Source of the DNA: an uncultured Bacteroidales bacterium
GTDB taxonomy: Bacteria > Bacteroidota > Bacteroidia > Bacteroidales > UBA932
Length of the DNA stretch: 15,263 bases
Direction of reading: 5' to 3'
NCBI GenBank assembly: GCA_945983015.1
Contig: CAMFSN010000029.1
Location: forward strand, 1-15,263
The translations under genes were made by a program, and so were the position numbers. The notes below the pieces were generated by a model. The model made no database searches, was not told the origin of the DNA, and worked only from the letters and a program-made list of their open reading frames with translations. Below, piece by piece: positions 1-8,493 of this stretch (the stretch's first letter is position 1; each line of letters begins with the position of its first letter).

Positions 1-2
1 GT

Positions 3-1061
3 CTCAGGGCTTATACACATTTTGACCTAATGAGGGTTTTTGGTTTGGCTCATCCTTCGGAAGGAAATCTTTCGAAGCTTACAGTTCCTTTCCAGTTGAC
101 TTTCTCCAAGGATGCCCCAAAGCAGTTGACATACGAAAAGGCTCTGGAACTTTTGAATGCGGATCTGGATGCGGCCATCGATTATCTCAGCGAGGATCCA
201 GTAAGGGGCATAGAGGACGAGGAATTCCAGGAGGTGGCAAACTTCGAAGGCTATTGGAATTATCGCAGCCTTCACTTTAACTATTATGCGGCTTTGGCTC
301 TGAAAGCCAGAATCGCCCAGTGGTATGGAGATTACGACACGGCTAAGGATTATGCCACGAGAGTGATTTCCGAGGCTTTCGACAAGGGGGCGGTATCCTG
401 GGTCAACTGTGAAAATTTGCTTGCTCCCGGGGCTATCAGCGAAAAGGATTGGTCTTTCTCTACCGAGCATCTTTTCGCTTTGGAGATTCAGGGCTTGTAT
501 GACATTGCTCAAACCCTTTTCGGTATCAATGCCATCACTTCCGAGCATGTTTTCAAAGTCCCCGAGGCTATCGTCAAATCCCAGCTTTATCCGGACACTG
601 ACAACTACGGGCAACTTTCAGGATCGGAAGATGTCAGGGGAACGGCGTTCCAACTCAGGTATTTCGGTAGTTCCTACGTATGTTACAAGCTTTATTCTGA
701 AGGCACCTCCCCTCAGGCATACAGAAACAAGATGCCGAGGATAAAGGTCTCAGAGATGTATTATATACTAGCAGAATGTGCTATCAGAGAGGGAGATAAT
801 GAATTGGCCCTTTCCTATCTTAATACTGTCAGGAAAGCCAGGAACATTCAGGCTGATCTGCCATCCACTGCAGATGCCTTGGATGTGCTTAACAAGGAGT
901 ATTACAGGGAATTTCTAAATGAAGGCCAGTTGTTCTTCTGGCTAAAACACATAGGAGTCGATAAGAATTTCGCTTCTGATTACATCGTTTTTACCGAGGA
1001 TAATCTTATCCTCCCTTATCCTACAGATGAATTGACTTATGGTAGAGTTCAAGATAAATAA
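3..1061 (+). CDS. RagB/SusD-family nutrient-uptake outer membrane lipoprotein (5'-partial)
   Basis: The reading frame is open to the window edge, so the N-terminus with its signal peptide and lipobox lies upstream; the ATG at 30 is internal. About 352 residues are visible, against roughly 500-600 for a whole family member. SusD-type hallmarks are the start LRAYTHFDLMRVFG, a TPR-like helical pair (ALALKARIAQWYGDYDTAKDY), a later helix pair containing SEMYYILAECAIREGDNELA, then the EYYREFLNEGQLFFWLKH block, and a C-terminal LPYPTDEL segment. SusD proteins are surface lipoproteins that form the lid on a SusC TonB-dependent channel and help capture substrate; a susC-like gene is expected just before this window. 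The substrate cannot be read from the sequence, but the proteases downstream suggest peptides or glycopeptides. The stop is 1 nt from the next ATG, so the genes are probably translationally coupled. Family assignment is firm; substrate is inference. Confidence 0.93.
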   Translation, partial: LRAYTHFDLMRVFGLAHPSEGNLSKLTVPFQLTFSKDAPKQLTYEKALELLNADLDAAIDYLSEDPVRGIEDEEFQEVANFEGYWNYRSLHFNYYAALALKARIAQWYGDYDTAKDYATRVISEAFDKGAVSWVNCENLLAPGAISEKDWSFSTEHLFALEIQGLYDIAQTLFGINAITSEHVFKVPEAIVKSQLYPDTDNYGQLSGSEDVRGTAFQLRYFGSSYVCYKLYSEGTSPQAYRNKMPRIKVSEMYYILAECAIREGDNELALSYLNTVRKARNIQADLPSTADALDVLNKEYYREFLNEGQLFFWLKHIGVDKNFASDYIVFTEDNLILPYPTDELTYGRVQDK

Positions 1062-1062
1062 T

Positions 1063-1866
1063 ATGCTCCGCAGAGTTCTTTTGCTCAATCTCTGTACACT
1101 CGCTCTGATGACAGCCTGCAGCGAGTTGGAAATCCCTGTATATCAGGAGAAAGACAGTAGTCTATACTTTTCTTCCCAAGTTCAGGAATACTCCCTGAAA
1201 GGCAATTCCGAGCCCGAGGTGGAACTTAGCGTGCCCCTGATAATGACCGGTCCTGTCTGTGATTACGACAGGCCTGTGAGCATAGAGGTGGTGGACACTA
1301 CCATCAATACCGCTACCGTCGGGCTGGACGTCACCATAGAGGAGGCAGTGGTCCGCTCCGGCCAGAGCAAGGGTTTTGTCAAGTTGAAAGTAAAGAACTT
1401 GAGTGCGGAGGAGTCTTCAAAACGCCTAATGCTCAGAATCGCTCTGAATGAGTTTTTCCAGCGTCCTTATGCCAGTAATACCAGTTCCGAAATAGTTTGG
1501 ACCGCCGAGTATGCCAGACCATCGATAGAGACGGTGTGGAAATCCTGGTTCTATTTCTTCTCGCCGTCTTACAGCAAGGCTTATCACAAGCTCCTGGTGG
1601 ATTATTTCGGGCCGGATTTGGAAAAGAGCTCTTACGAAAGTAAGGCCATAAAGGATACCACGCTTATCTATAAGGCTCAAACCTGGTGGTACTCTGCCAG
1701 CAGGGATTTCTATCAGTTCGTCAAGGAGCACGACCAGGCTAATCCCGAGGAGCCCTATATGCATAGTTCCGATTATGAGAAATATAGCAGATATACCCTT
1801 CCTGTAGGTCAGGGAGAAAAGCCTGAAACGCCACCTACAGTGTTATCCACCTTGTTAGTACATTAG
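1063..1866 (+). CDS. DUF4843 domain-containing lipoprotein
   Basis: This is a 267-residue secreted lipoprotein. I start it at the ATG at 1063, 1 nt after the SusD stop. The in-frame ATG at 1039 would only add eight residues in front of a good signal peptide and overlap the previous gene. The N-terminus MLRRVLLLNLCTLALMTAC is a type II signal peptide with a lipobox ending at Cys19. The rest is beta-rich, with a segment typical of DUF4843 (LYFSS near the start, a CDYDRPVSIEV block, then VVRSGQSKGFVKLKV). DUF4843 proteins are small, uncharacterised Bacteroidota lipoproteins usually encoded directly after susD genes and before a PKD-like lipoprotein, as here. It is probably an accessory surface component of the SusCD complex, with no enzymatic motif visible. 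The family call rests on sequence pattern and gene order. Confidence 0.82.
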   Translation: MLRRVLLLNLCTLALMTACSELEIPVYQEKDSSLYFSSQVQEYSLKGNSEPEVELSVPLIMTGPVCDYDRPVSIEVVDTTINTATVGLDVTIEEAVVRSGQSKGFVKLKVKNLSAEESSKRLMLRIALNEFFQRPYASNTSSEIVWTAEYARPSIETVWKSWFYFFSPSYSKAYHKLLVDYFGPDLEKSSYESKAIKDTTLIYKAQTWWYSASRDFYQFVKEHDQANPEEPYMHSSDYEKYSRYTLPVGQGEKPETPPTVLSTLLVH

Positions 1867-1867
1867 T

Positions 1868-3469
1868 ATGAAGACATACAGATATATTCTATCACTATTT
1901 GTTTCATCTCTGCTGCTTGCTTCCTGTTATCAGGACCTGAGCACTCCGGCTCGTGGGGAGTATGCTCCCATAGTGCTGGAGCTTTCAGATGATTCGGATG
2001 CCCTCACCATAGGCTATGGTCAGACATTGGAGTTGAGCGCCTCTGCCTCCCAGCAGGGCTTTTCTGAGGATGAGCTCTCTTATTCCTGGAAGATGGGAGT
2101 CTTCGTGAATTCCAAATACCAGGATATGCAGGAGATATCCGATACGAAGGAACTCTCCACTCTCATAGTGAACACTCCATCCAATGATCCTTACTGCCTA
2201 GCCCTTACCGTGAGCAATGTCCACGACGGTTATTCGGTAAGCAAGGTCTGGAAACTCTACGTGACCTCTACTCTGGGCGATGGACTTCTGGTGGCGCACA
2301 GCAGGGACGGCGGGGAGAGCAGTATTCTCTCTCTTGTGAGCGCTACCCCTCTGACATATGGCTATACGGATGAGGAGCCTAGGGTGGTGGACGATGTCTT
2401 CGGACTGGCCAATGGCGGAAAAGTCATCAAGGGCAGAGTGAGCAATTTGCTTTCCCGTATGACCACCTATATGGATGTGCCTAACCCTAAGTCCTTCTCC
2501 AACTACAGGGTGATGGTGGCGACGGAAGACACCCTTCGTATGCTCGACCCTCTACAGTACAAGGAACAGGAATGTAATGAGGCTCTCTTCCAGGGAAGTA
2601 TCAGGTTTCAGAATTTCAGGGCCGACAGTCTCTATAATGTGGCCACCTGTTCCAGCTGTGCTATGGTGGAAGGCTATATGTATGCCTGTATGGAGATTCT
2701 GGACCACTGCTACACGGCAGTTTCCTGTCCTTTTTCCCCTGCCAATGTGTTCACTAAGGCGAATACTTCCGTAGTGCCTGCAAGTCAAGGCTTTATATGC
2801 TTGTTCAATCCAAATGACAAGGCTATTTACTCCGTGCACGGGGTCTTCATAGCCCAGTCTGCTATGGCTAAGGTGGAGTATCCTAAGGCCCCTTCAGCCG
2901 AATTCCTAGCGGATAAGGAAGCGGTGGCTGCCGGTTGTCTGGAAGAGAATAGGAATGTCTTCGTCCTGAAGGATGCGGAGCAGAAGTATTGGCTGGTAAA
3001 ACTGGGCATCAACGATAATCTGAATGCGGAGATAGTGGAATTGGACCTGCCGGAGGTGGACAAGGCCCTGGGCTTCACTTTCTGTGACAACTCCAAGGTC
3101 TTCTATTACTATACTCCGGATGCCATCTATACCACTGTGGTGAATGGCAGCGCGGTTTCGGCCAGAAAACTCTCTTTCAAACCGGAAAATGCAGCTGAGA
3201 AGATAACTATGGTGAAACATTATACTCAAGCCTGGTGGGGAGCCGGTCAGAGCACTGTGGGAGATCCAAGTGAACTCTATTACTACGCTTTCCCTATTTC
3301 TACAAACAGGATGCAGATAATAGTGGTGACCTATAACGAGTCCACGGGAGAGGGTAAGTTCTATCTCAAACCTTACAATGTCTCTACCGGTATGTTCAGC
3401 GCCTTCAAGGATAACGGAGTCTATGGCGGCTTCGGAGAGATTAGCGCTGTATGTTCAACTTTGAAATAA
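1868..3469 (+). CDS. PKD-like family surface lipoprotein
   Basis: This 533-residue lipoprotein starts 1 nt after the preceding TAG. Residues 1-20 form a lipoprotein signal peptide (ILSLFVSSLLLASC, acylated Cys20). Residues of about 30-135 resemble an Ig/PKD-like beta sandwich, with a YSWKM strand, a PSNDPYCLALTVSN strand and a closing VWKLYVTS. The remaining ~400 residues are beta-rich and may form a propeller-like domain. This agrees with the 'PKD-like family' lipoproteins that follow DUF4843 genes in Bacteroidota susCD loci. The likely role is substrate binding or display at the outer membrane; no catalytic motif is visible. Five cysteines cluster within 27 residues (C261, C264, C274, C281, C287), which is noteworthy for an exported protein. 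The stop at 3467-3469 is 11 nt before the protease start. Confidence 0.8.
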   Translation: MKTYRYILSLFVSSLLLASCYQDLSTPARGEYAPIVLELSDDSDALTIGYGQTLELSASASQQGFSEDELSYSWKMGVFVNSKYQDMQEISDTKELSTLIVNTPSNDPYCLALTVSNVHDGYSVSKVWKLYVTSTLGDGLLVAHSRDGGESSILSLVSATPLTYGYTDEEPRVVDDVFGLANGGKVIKGRVSNLLSRMTTYMDVPNPKSFSNYRVMVATEDTLRMLDPLQYKEQECNEALFQGSIRFQNFRADSLYNVATCSSCAMVEGYMYACMEILDHCYTAVSCPFSPANVFTKANTSVVPASQGFICLFNPNDKAIYSVHGVFIAQSAMAKVEYPKAPSAEFLADKEAVAAGCLEENRNVFVLKDAEQKYWLVKLGINDNLNAEIVELDLPEVDKALGFTFCDNSKVFYYYTPDAIYTTVVNGSAVSARKLSFKPENAAEKITMVKHYTQAWWGAGQSTVGDPSELYYYAFPISTNRMQIIVVTYNESTGEGKFYLKPYNVSTGMFSAFKDNGVYGGFGEISAVCSTLK

Positions 3470-3480
3470 CACTATATACG

Positions 3481-6078
3481 ATGAATAAAAGAACTCTGGT
3501 TTCGGGTCTTATGCTCGCCCTATTGCTGCTGCCTCAAGTTAATTCGGAGGCCAAGTTCAAGCTTTTTTCGAAGAAAAAGGCGAAAACTGAAGCAGTGGAC
3601 AGTACTAAAGTTAAAAAGGAAAGCAAGTACGACAAACTTTTCAAAGGAGAAAGTGCCAAGGCTGAAGGTATGATTACTCTTCACCTTCAGAAAGGAAAGG
3701 TCTATTTCGAACTGCCTATCGCTCTTTTAGGCAGGGATTTCGTGATGGGCAGCACCATTAAGACTACAAGTGACAACTCTGACGGTATCGTGGGTTCAAA
3801 ACCTCTGGAACTCAAGTATTTTACCTTTACCAAGCAGGATTCTACCATCCAATTCCGATCTTTGAATACGGAGTGCTTCTCTATGGATGAGAATATCCGG
3901 ACTGCTCTCTCTAAAAGCTATGCCGGCTATGTGGAGAAGGCCTTTAAGATTAAGACCTATTCCCCTGACAGCAGCGCTGTGGTCTTCGACGCCACTTCCA
4001 TCTTCCTTTCAGACGACAAGGATATGGGTCCCTTCTCAGAGATAGCTCCCAATGCCCAATATAGCAGGGACAAGGAATTCAAGTCTGAACTCTCCTATAT
4101 AGCAGGGATAAAGGCTTTCTCCGATAATGTCTCCGTAACTTCTTCCCTTACATATACTTATGATCTTAAGAACGATAAGGGGGAGTATGTCGCATACAAA
4201 AAGCCTTTCACTGCGGAGCTGACTAGAAGTATTCTCCTGCTTTCCGAAGAGATCTATCATCCGAGGATGGCAGATCCCAGAATTGGTGTCTTTTTCACCC
4301 CTCGCCAGATGCTGGGAGATGATATGAAGATGAGCAGAGACATCTATCTGGCTAACAGATGGAGAATAGAGCCTTCCGATACCACTCTCTACAAGCAGGG
4401 GATAGCTGTAGAGCCTAAGGAACAGATAGTGTGGTATGTGGACAGCGCTTTCCCTGAGTGGTGGCAGCCGTACATTTTCGAAGCGGTGGAGCAGTGGAAT
4501 GAACTCTTCGAGGAGATTGGCCTGAAAAATGTCATAAAGGCCCTGCCTTTCCCTAAGGATGACCCAGAGTTCGATCCGGACAATATCCGTTACAACTGTA
4601 TCCGCTATGCTCCCATAAATGTGCAGAATGCCACGGGTCCGTCCTGGGTGGATCCACGCAGCGGAGAGATTATCAATGCTTCGGTCTATGTCTATCACGA
4701 CATTATCAAGCTGATAGGCCGCTGGCGTTTTGTCCAGACAGCCGCCAGCGATCCGGATGTCAGAAGTAATGAACTGCCTAGGGAAGTGGTGGGCGATGCC
4801 CTCAGATACGTGGTGGCCCACGAGATAGGCCATACTCTGGGCTTTATGCATAATATGAGTGCCTCCTCTGTTATAGCCGTCGAGGATCTGCGTAGTCCTG
4901 AAGTCACTTCCCATACCGGAACTACCACATCCATAATGGATTATGCCAGATTTAACTATGTGGCTCAGCCTGGCGATAAGGAGAGGGGAGTGAAGCTTAC
5001 TCCTCCTCGTTTCGGAGACTATGACCGCTGGCTCGTGAAGTGGACCTATACTCCTGTCTTCGATATGGATTTCGCAGAGGAAGTTGAGCTCACTTCAAGG
5101 TGGATCAGTGAGGCTCTCACTCAAGCGGATTATTTCAGATACGGTAAGCAGCAGTTCTATTCCTTATTCTTCGATCCTCGCTCCCAGACGGAAGACCTAG
5201 GCGATGATGTCATCAAGGCCAGCCGATACGGGGTAAAGAATCTGAAGTATATTATGGGGAATTATATGGATTGGCTTTCCGAAGGCGATGACGAATACGA
5301 GAACAGGCTCGCCCTCTACAATTCTATGCTCAATCAGTATCTCACTTATGCCCAGCATATTATGTATAACGTGGGTGGCATTTACAAAAACGAGATCAAA
5401 AGCGCTGATACCCAGTTCCGCTATAAGAATATCCCTGCCTCAGAGCAAAAGGCTGCCCTGGATTACCTCTTCGAATTATGGAAGGATACTGACTGGATCG
5501 ACGACAAGAGCGTGCTTTCCCGTCTGCCGGTGGTAGGTTCTCCTAAACGCAGCGTTCAGCAGGCCATAGAGTCTATGATTTTCGACACTCCTGTCTTTGC
5601 CGCTTATTCCGATGGAGTGGAAAGCCGTCAGTACAGTGTCATCGATTGCCTCTACGACATCGCTGACAAGGTCTTTGCCCCCTCTGCGCGCTCTCGTAAA
5701 CTCAGTGCTTCCGAGCGTTCCATACAGGCCAATTTTATCTATACCTATATGTCTATGGCTGGCTTTCCTATCCCGGGTACGGGCTCTTCCAAAGCCATAG
5801 TCAGCGAAGGCATGGAGCACTGCCATCACTGTGAGACTTGCTGGATTCAGGAGAACGAGTTCAGCGCCGGAACTTTGTCCTATAGTCCGATAAACGGCTT
5901 CGAGTGGTTGCCTAGGTATATCTTCAATATGAATATGGAACTTACCAAGGCCGATATCTATGGAGTCCTGCAGCACTGCCTAAAGATTATGACCAAGGCT
6001 CGTCAGAGTGCCAATCAGGCAGATAAGGCACACTACACCACTCTTATTGAAAGCATTAATTACAGTTTGAAGAAGTAA
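3481..6078 (+). CDS. Zinc-dependent metalloprotease (DUF5118/DUF5117/DUF4953 family), catalytically intact
   Basis: An exported metallopeptidase of 865 residues. I start at the ATG at 3481, because it begins directly with a signal peptide (MNKRTLVSGLMLALLLLPQV, probable cleavage after SEA at residue 24). The ATG at 3451 would prepend ten residues and overlap the previous gene. A lysine-rich linker (FSKKKAK) precedes the N-terminal DUF5118/5117-like region (KYDKLF, KVYFELPIALLGRDF). The catalytic domain has HEIGHTLGFMH at residues 447-457, giving zinc ligands H447, H451 and H457 with general base E448. A Met-turn-like SIMDYAR follows with M486, so the domain is metzincin-like. The C-terminal part contains FFDPRSQTEDLGDD and an unusual CHHCETC cluster (C781, C784, C787). 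There is no lipobox, so the mature protein should be periplasmic or further secreted. It probably cleaves protein or peptide substrate for the SusCD system. Its stop overlaps the start of the pseudoprotease gene (TAATG). Confidence 0.92.
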   Translation: MNKRTLVSGLMLALLLLPQVNSEAKFKLFSKKKAKTEAVDSTKVKKESKYDKLFKGESAKAEGMITLHLQKGKVYFELPIALLGRDFVMGSTIKTTSDNSDGIVGSKPLELKYFTFTKQDSTIQFRSLNTECFSMDENIRTALSKSYAGYVEKAFKIKTYSPDSSAVVFDATSIFLSDDKDMGPFSEIAPNAQYSRDKEFKSELSYIAGIKAFSDNVSVTSSLTYTYDLKNDKGEYVAYKKPFTAELTRSILLLSEEIYHPRMADPRIGVFFTPRQMLGDDMKMSRDIYLANRWRIEPSDTTLYKQGIAVEPKEQIVWYVDSAFPEWWQPYIFEAVEQWNELFEEIGLKNVIKALPFPKDDPEFDPDNIRYNCIRYAPINVQNATGPSWVDPRSGEIINASVYVYHDIIKLIGRWRFVQTAASDPDVRSNELPREVVGDALRYVVAHEIGHTLGFMHNMSASSVIAVEDLRSPEVTSHTGTTTSIMDYARFNYVAQPGDKERGVKLTPPRFGDYDRWLVKWTYTPVFDMDFAEEVELTSRWISEALTQADYFRYGKQQFYSLFFDPRSQTEDLGDDVIKASRYGVKNLKYIMGNYMDWLSEGDDEYENRLALYNSMLNQYLTYAQHIMYNVGGIYKNEIKSADTQFRYKNIPASEQKAALDYLFELWKDTDWIDDKSVLSRLPVVGSPKRSVQQAIESMIFDTPVFAAYSDGVESRQYSVIDCLYDIADKVFAPSARSRKLSASERSIQANFIYTYMSMAGFPIPGTGSSKAIVSEGMEHCHHCETCWIQENEFSAGTLSYSPINGFEWLPRYIFNMNMELTKADIYGVLQHCLKIMTKARQSANQADKAHYTTLIESINYSLKK

Positions 6079-8468
6079 TGAAAGCATATAGTAAAACCAT
6101 ATTGCTCGTAGCCCTTGCCCTGTCCTGTCTTCCGCTAGATGCAGATGCCTTTAGTTGGCCTTGGAAGAAGAAAAAGGCGGAGAGCAGTACTGTGGAAACT
6201 CCAAAGAAAACTCCTTACGAGAAATTCCTTTCAAAAAAGGATTTGAAAAAGGAGGAGGGTTTTGTCAATATCTACTCCTATGGCCAGGACATCTATCTGG
6301 AGATTCCGGATTCCCTGATGGGGGAGCAGATAGCTGTCAGTGCTATGCTTACGGAGTGCTCTGACCCGAGGGTGAGCATAGGAGACGATATCTCCAGAAA
6401 GCGCTGTTTCATCTTCGACAGAAGCGACTCTCTCGTTTTGATAAAGAGAAGTTATCTGAAAAACCGCGGGGGAGAGATTCGCTACGCCTTGCCGATCAAA
6501 TACAGGAATGCTGATTCTTCGGCTTTCATAGTGAAGGCTTCTGCTCTCTTTGAGCCTTCCGATAAGGAGATAGTCTCCTTCAAAGGTTCATACGAGGATT
6601 ACTCCATATTTGACTGTAAGTTTTCCTCTTCCGATAAGAGTATTATCTCCATAAAAGCTGCTACTGATTATGTGGCAGCTGAAAAGAGTTTTTCAGGAAG
6701 ACTTTCTCTTTCGAGCATGACTGGCGGAGTAAGTTCGGACTCTCCTAAAATCAGCGGAAAGATATGCATACGCTATTCTCTGCTGCCTAAAAAGGAATTC
6801 AAGGGGAAGGAATACGATTCCAGAATGGGAGTTCTCAGCCAGAAGATACGCGAATACGATCCCGATAAGGCAAGTGAGGCCAAAGCCTATGCTCCCAGAT
6901 GGGATTTCAGCGAGGCCGGCTCCTTGTGCTTTTATGTGGATACGGCTCTGATCGAACCGTACCGCAGGGCAGTGGAGGCTGCAGTAGGGGAGTGGAGCAG
7001 GGCATTGGAGACAATTGGCCTGAAGGGTAAGCTTTCCTGCAAAGCACTGAGCGCGGAAGTGGATATTCTGGATCCGAAGCTCAGTCTGGTACTTGCCGAC
7101 AAGTCGAAGGCTGAAAATATCTCTTCTTGGATATATGTTCCTGATGGAAAGGAGATTATATCTGCCAGAATAAATATCCCATCCGGACTGGAGATGGGAA
7201 TCTACAGGAATGTCAGTTCCTGGATAGGAGACAGTGATCCGCGCTTCCTGGATTTCCCTATTCCGGACGATGCCCTCTATGAGTACGTCTATTCTCAGAT
7301 GCTCTATCAGATAGGAAAGAGTCTGGGACTTTCGATTAATTTCGCCGCCGCTCAGGCTTTCCCTTCAGCGAAACTCTCTTCTGCGGAGTTTACCTCCCGT
7401 TATGGCATCAGTCCATCCGTAATGATGGCTGCCAGGTGCAATATCTATCCTTCTCGGGAGGATGTGCAGAATGGGGCTCTTCTGTTTCAGGACAGGGTAG
7501 GAGAGTGGGATCTCTACACTTTGAAGTGGTTGTATGATTGTCCGGACTTTGAGTTCGATGAAAAGGTCTTATTCCTGGGGTCCAAGTCTTTTCAGCTGGA
7601 TTACAGGGGGATAAACGACACCAGATTCTCCCGTAATGCCATAGGAGACGATCCTCTCCTTTATGCCGATGCGGTTTTCGAGCACTCGAAGGCTATCCTC
7701 CAACTTGCTCCGGCTCTTTTGGAGAAGGCTGAGCACCAGACTGTTACAGACCTCTTTGTGGACTTCATATATCTGAATATGTTCAATTCCGTAAGCTGCC
7801 CTATGAGTTATGTGGGAGGAGTGAAATTGGCAGATATGAGGCAGGGCAGCAGTGAAAAGAAGTGTGAGGCACTGCCGCTCAAAGTACAGCAGAAGAACTT
7901 GGAGAAGGCATTGGCCCAGATAGACAGGATGCAGGAGCTGAACGAATACTGCAGACCGCTCATACAGATGGCAGGCTTGAACAAGGACTTCGGGAATATG
8001 AATATGATGAATAGCTTTAATCTGGTGAATGTCAGGGGAGTGCTGCCAAGGGTGGAATTGGCCTATAGGGAAGGCGGAAGCGCCCTGAGTCCGGAAGCCT
8101 ATATGGACAAGGTGGTGGATTATATCTGCAAGAATGCTTCGAAGGGGGAGCTTTCCACTATGGAAGCTCATTCTCTGAACAGTGCCGTAGCGTTTTTTGC
8201 TTCTATGAACCACGTCTGCTATTCTGCATTTCTGAAGGCTTTGAATCCTGCTGACCAGAGGGCTTTCGCTCTGGATGACATAGCCGCCTCTTCCGGAGTT
8301 CCGGCCATCTGTCTGGAGAATTATCCGCTGCTCGGAGTGAGGGCTTTGGAGAGGATGGATAAGGCTATAGACAGAGGAATTGCAAGGTCGAAAGACAGTA
8401 GAATAAAATACCAATTGGAATATATCTCTTGCCTTGTCAAGAGTTCACTTGTTCCATTTAAACAGTAG
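6078..8468 (+). CDS. Catalytically dead paralogue of the upstream zinc metalloprotease (pseudoprotease)
   Basis: A 796-residue exported protein homologous to its neighbour over most of its length. It starts with a signal peptide (probable cleavage after ADA at residue 24) and a basic stretch (WPWKKKK). The DUF5118/5117-like region follows (TPYEKFL, DIYLEIPDSLMGEQI). Where the neighbour has HEIGHTLGFMH, this protein has YQIGKSLGLSI (residues 410-420). The three zinc-binding His are Tyr, Lys and Ile and the catalytic Glu is Gln, so no zinc peptidase activity is expected. Surrounding alignment is retained: SDPRF upstream, a Met-turn-like SVMMAAR, and EWDLYTLKWLYDC matching DYDRWLVKWTY. The long intact frame argues for a maintained function, not decay. 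Its ATG overlaps the active protease stop by 1 nt, suggesting coupled synthesis. It may be a partner, regulator or substrate-binding subunit of that protease; this is inference. Confidence 0.88.
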   Translation: MKAYSKTILLVALALSCLPLDADAFSWPWKKKKAESSTVETPKKTPYEKFLSKKDLKKEEGFVNIYSYGQDIYLEIPDSLMGEQIAVSAMLTECSDPRVSIGDDISRKRCFIFDRSDSLVLIKRSYLKNRGGEIRYALPIKYRNADSSAFIVKASALFEPSDKEIVSFKGSYEDYSIFDCKFSSSDKSIISIKAATDYVAAEKSFSGRLSLSSMTGGVSSDSPKISGKICIRYSLLPKKEFKGKEYDSRMGVLSQKIREYDPDKASEAKAYAPRWDFSEAGSLCFYVDTALIEPYRRAVEAAVGEWSRALETIGLKGKLSCKALSAEVDILDPKLSLVLADKSKAENISSWIYVPDGKEIISARINIPSGLEMGIYRNVSSWIGDSDPRFLDFPIPDDALYEYVYSQMLYQIGKSLGLSINFAAAQAFPSAKLSSAEFTSRYGISPSVMMAARCNIYPSREDVQNGALLFQDRVGEWDLYTLKWLYDCPDFEFDEKVLFLGSKSFQLDYRGINDTRFSRNAIGDDPLLYADAVFEHSKAILQLAPALLEKAEHQTVTDLFVDFIYLNMFNSVSCPMSYVGGVKLADMRQGSSEKKCEALPLKVQQKNLEKALAQIDRMQELNEYCRPLIQMAGLNKDFGNMNMMNSFNLVNVRGVLPRVELAYREGGSALSPEAYMDKVVDYICKNASKGELSTMEAHSLNSAVAFFASMNHVCYSAFLKALNPADQRAFALDDIAASSGVPAICLENYPLLGVRALERMDKAIDRGIARSKDSRIKYQLEYISCLVKSSLVPFKQ

Positions 8469-8493
8469 TGTTTATCTTAATAAATAAAAAATT

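Noticed and set aside
1039..1062. Upstream ATG start for the DUF4843 lipoprotein
   Set aside because: It overlaps the SusD gene and pushes the basic N-terminus of the lipoprotein signal peptide inward; the ATG at 1063 fits better.
3451..3480. Upstream ATG start for the metalloprotease (ten extra residues)
   Set aside because: It overlaps the previous gene by 19 nt and puts MFNFEITLYT before a complete signal peptide that starts at 3481.
4036..4914. Long open frame of 292 codons on the minus strand inside the metalloprotease gene
   Set aside because: It is antisense to a clear conserved protease, and its translation has no recognisable domain. It is a shadow of the plus-strand codon pattern.
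7569..8414. Open frame of 281 codons on the minus strand inside the pseudoprotease gene
   Set aside because: Antisense to a supported gene, His/Ser-rich composition typical of spurious frames, no recognisable motif.
6078..8468. Calling the second protease copy a decaying pseudogene
   Set aside because: There is no frameshift or internal stop over 796 codons, the signal peptide is intact, and the gene is coupled to its neighbour. A pseudoenzyme under selection is more likely.
8466..8493. A separate promoter before the BACON lipoprotein gene
   Set aside because: The 25-nt gap is A/T-rich but has no correctly spaced TTTG and TAnnTTTG pair; cotranscription with the proteases is simpler.
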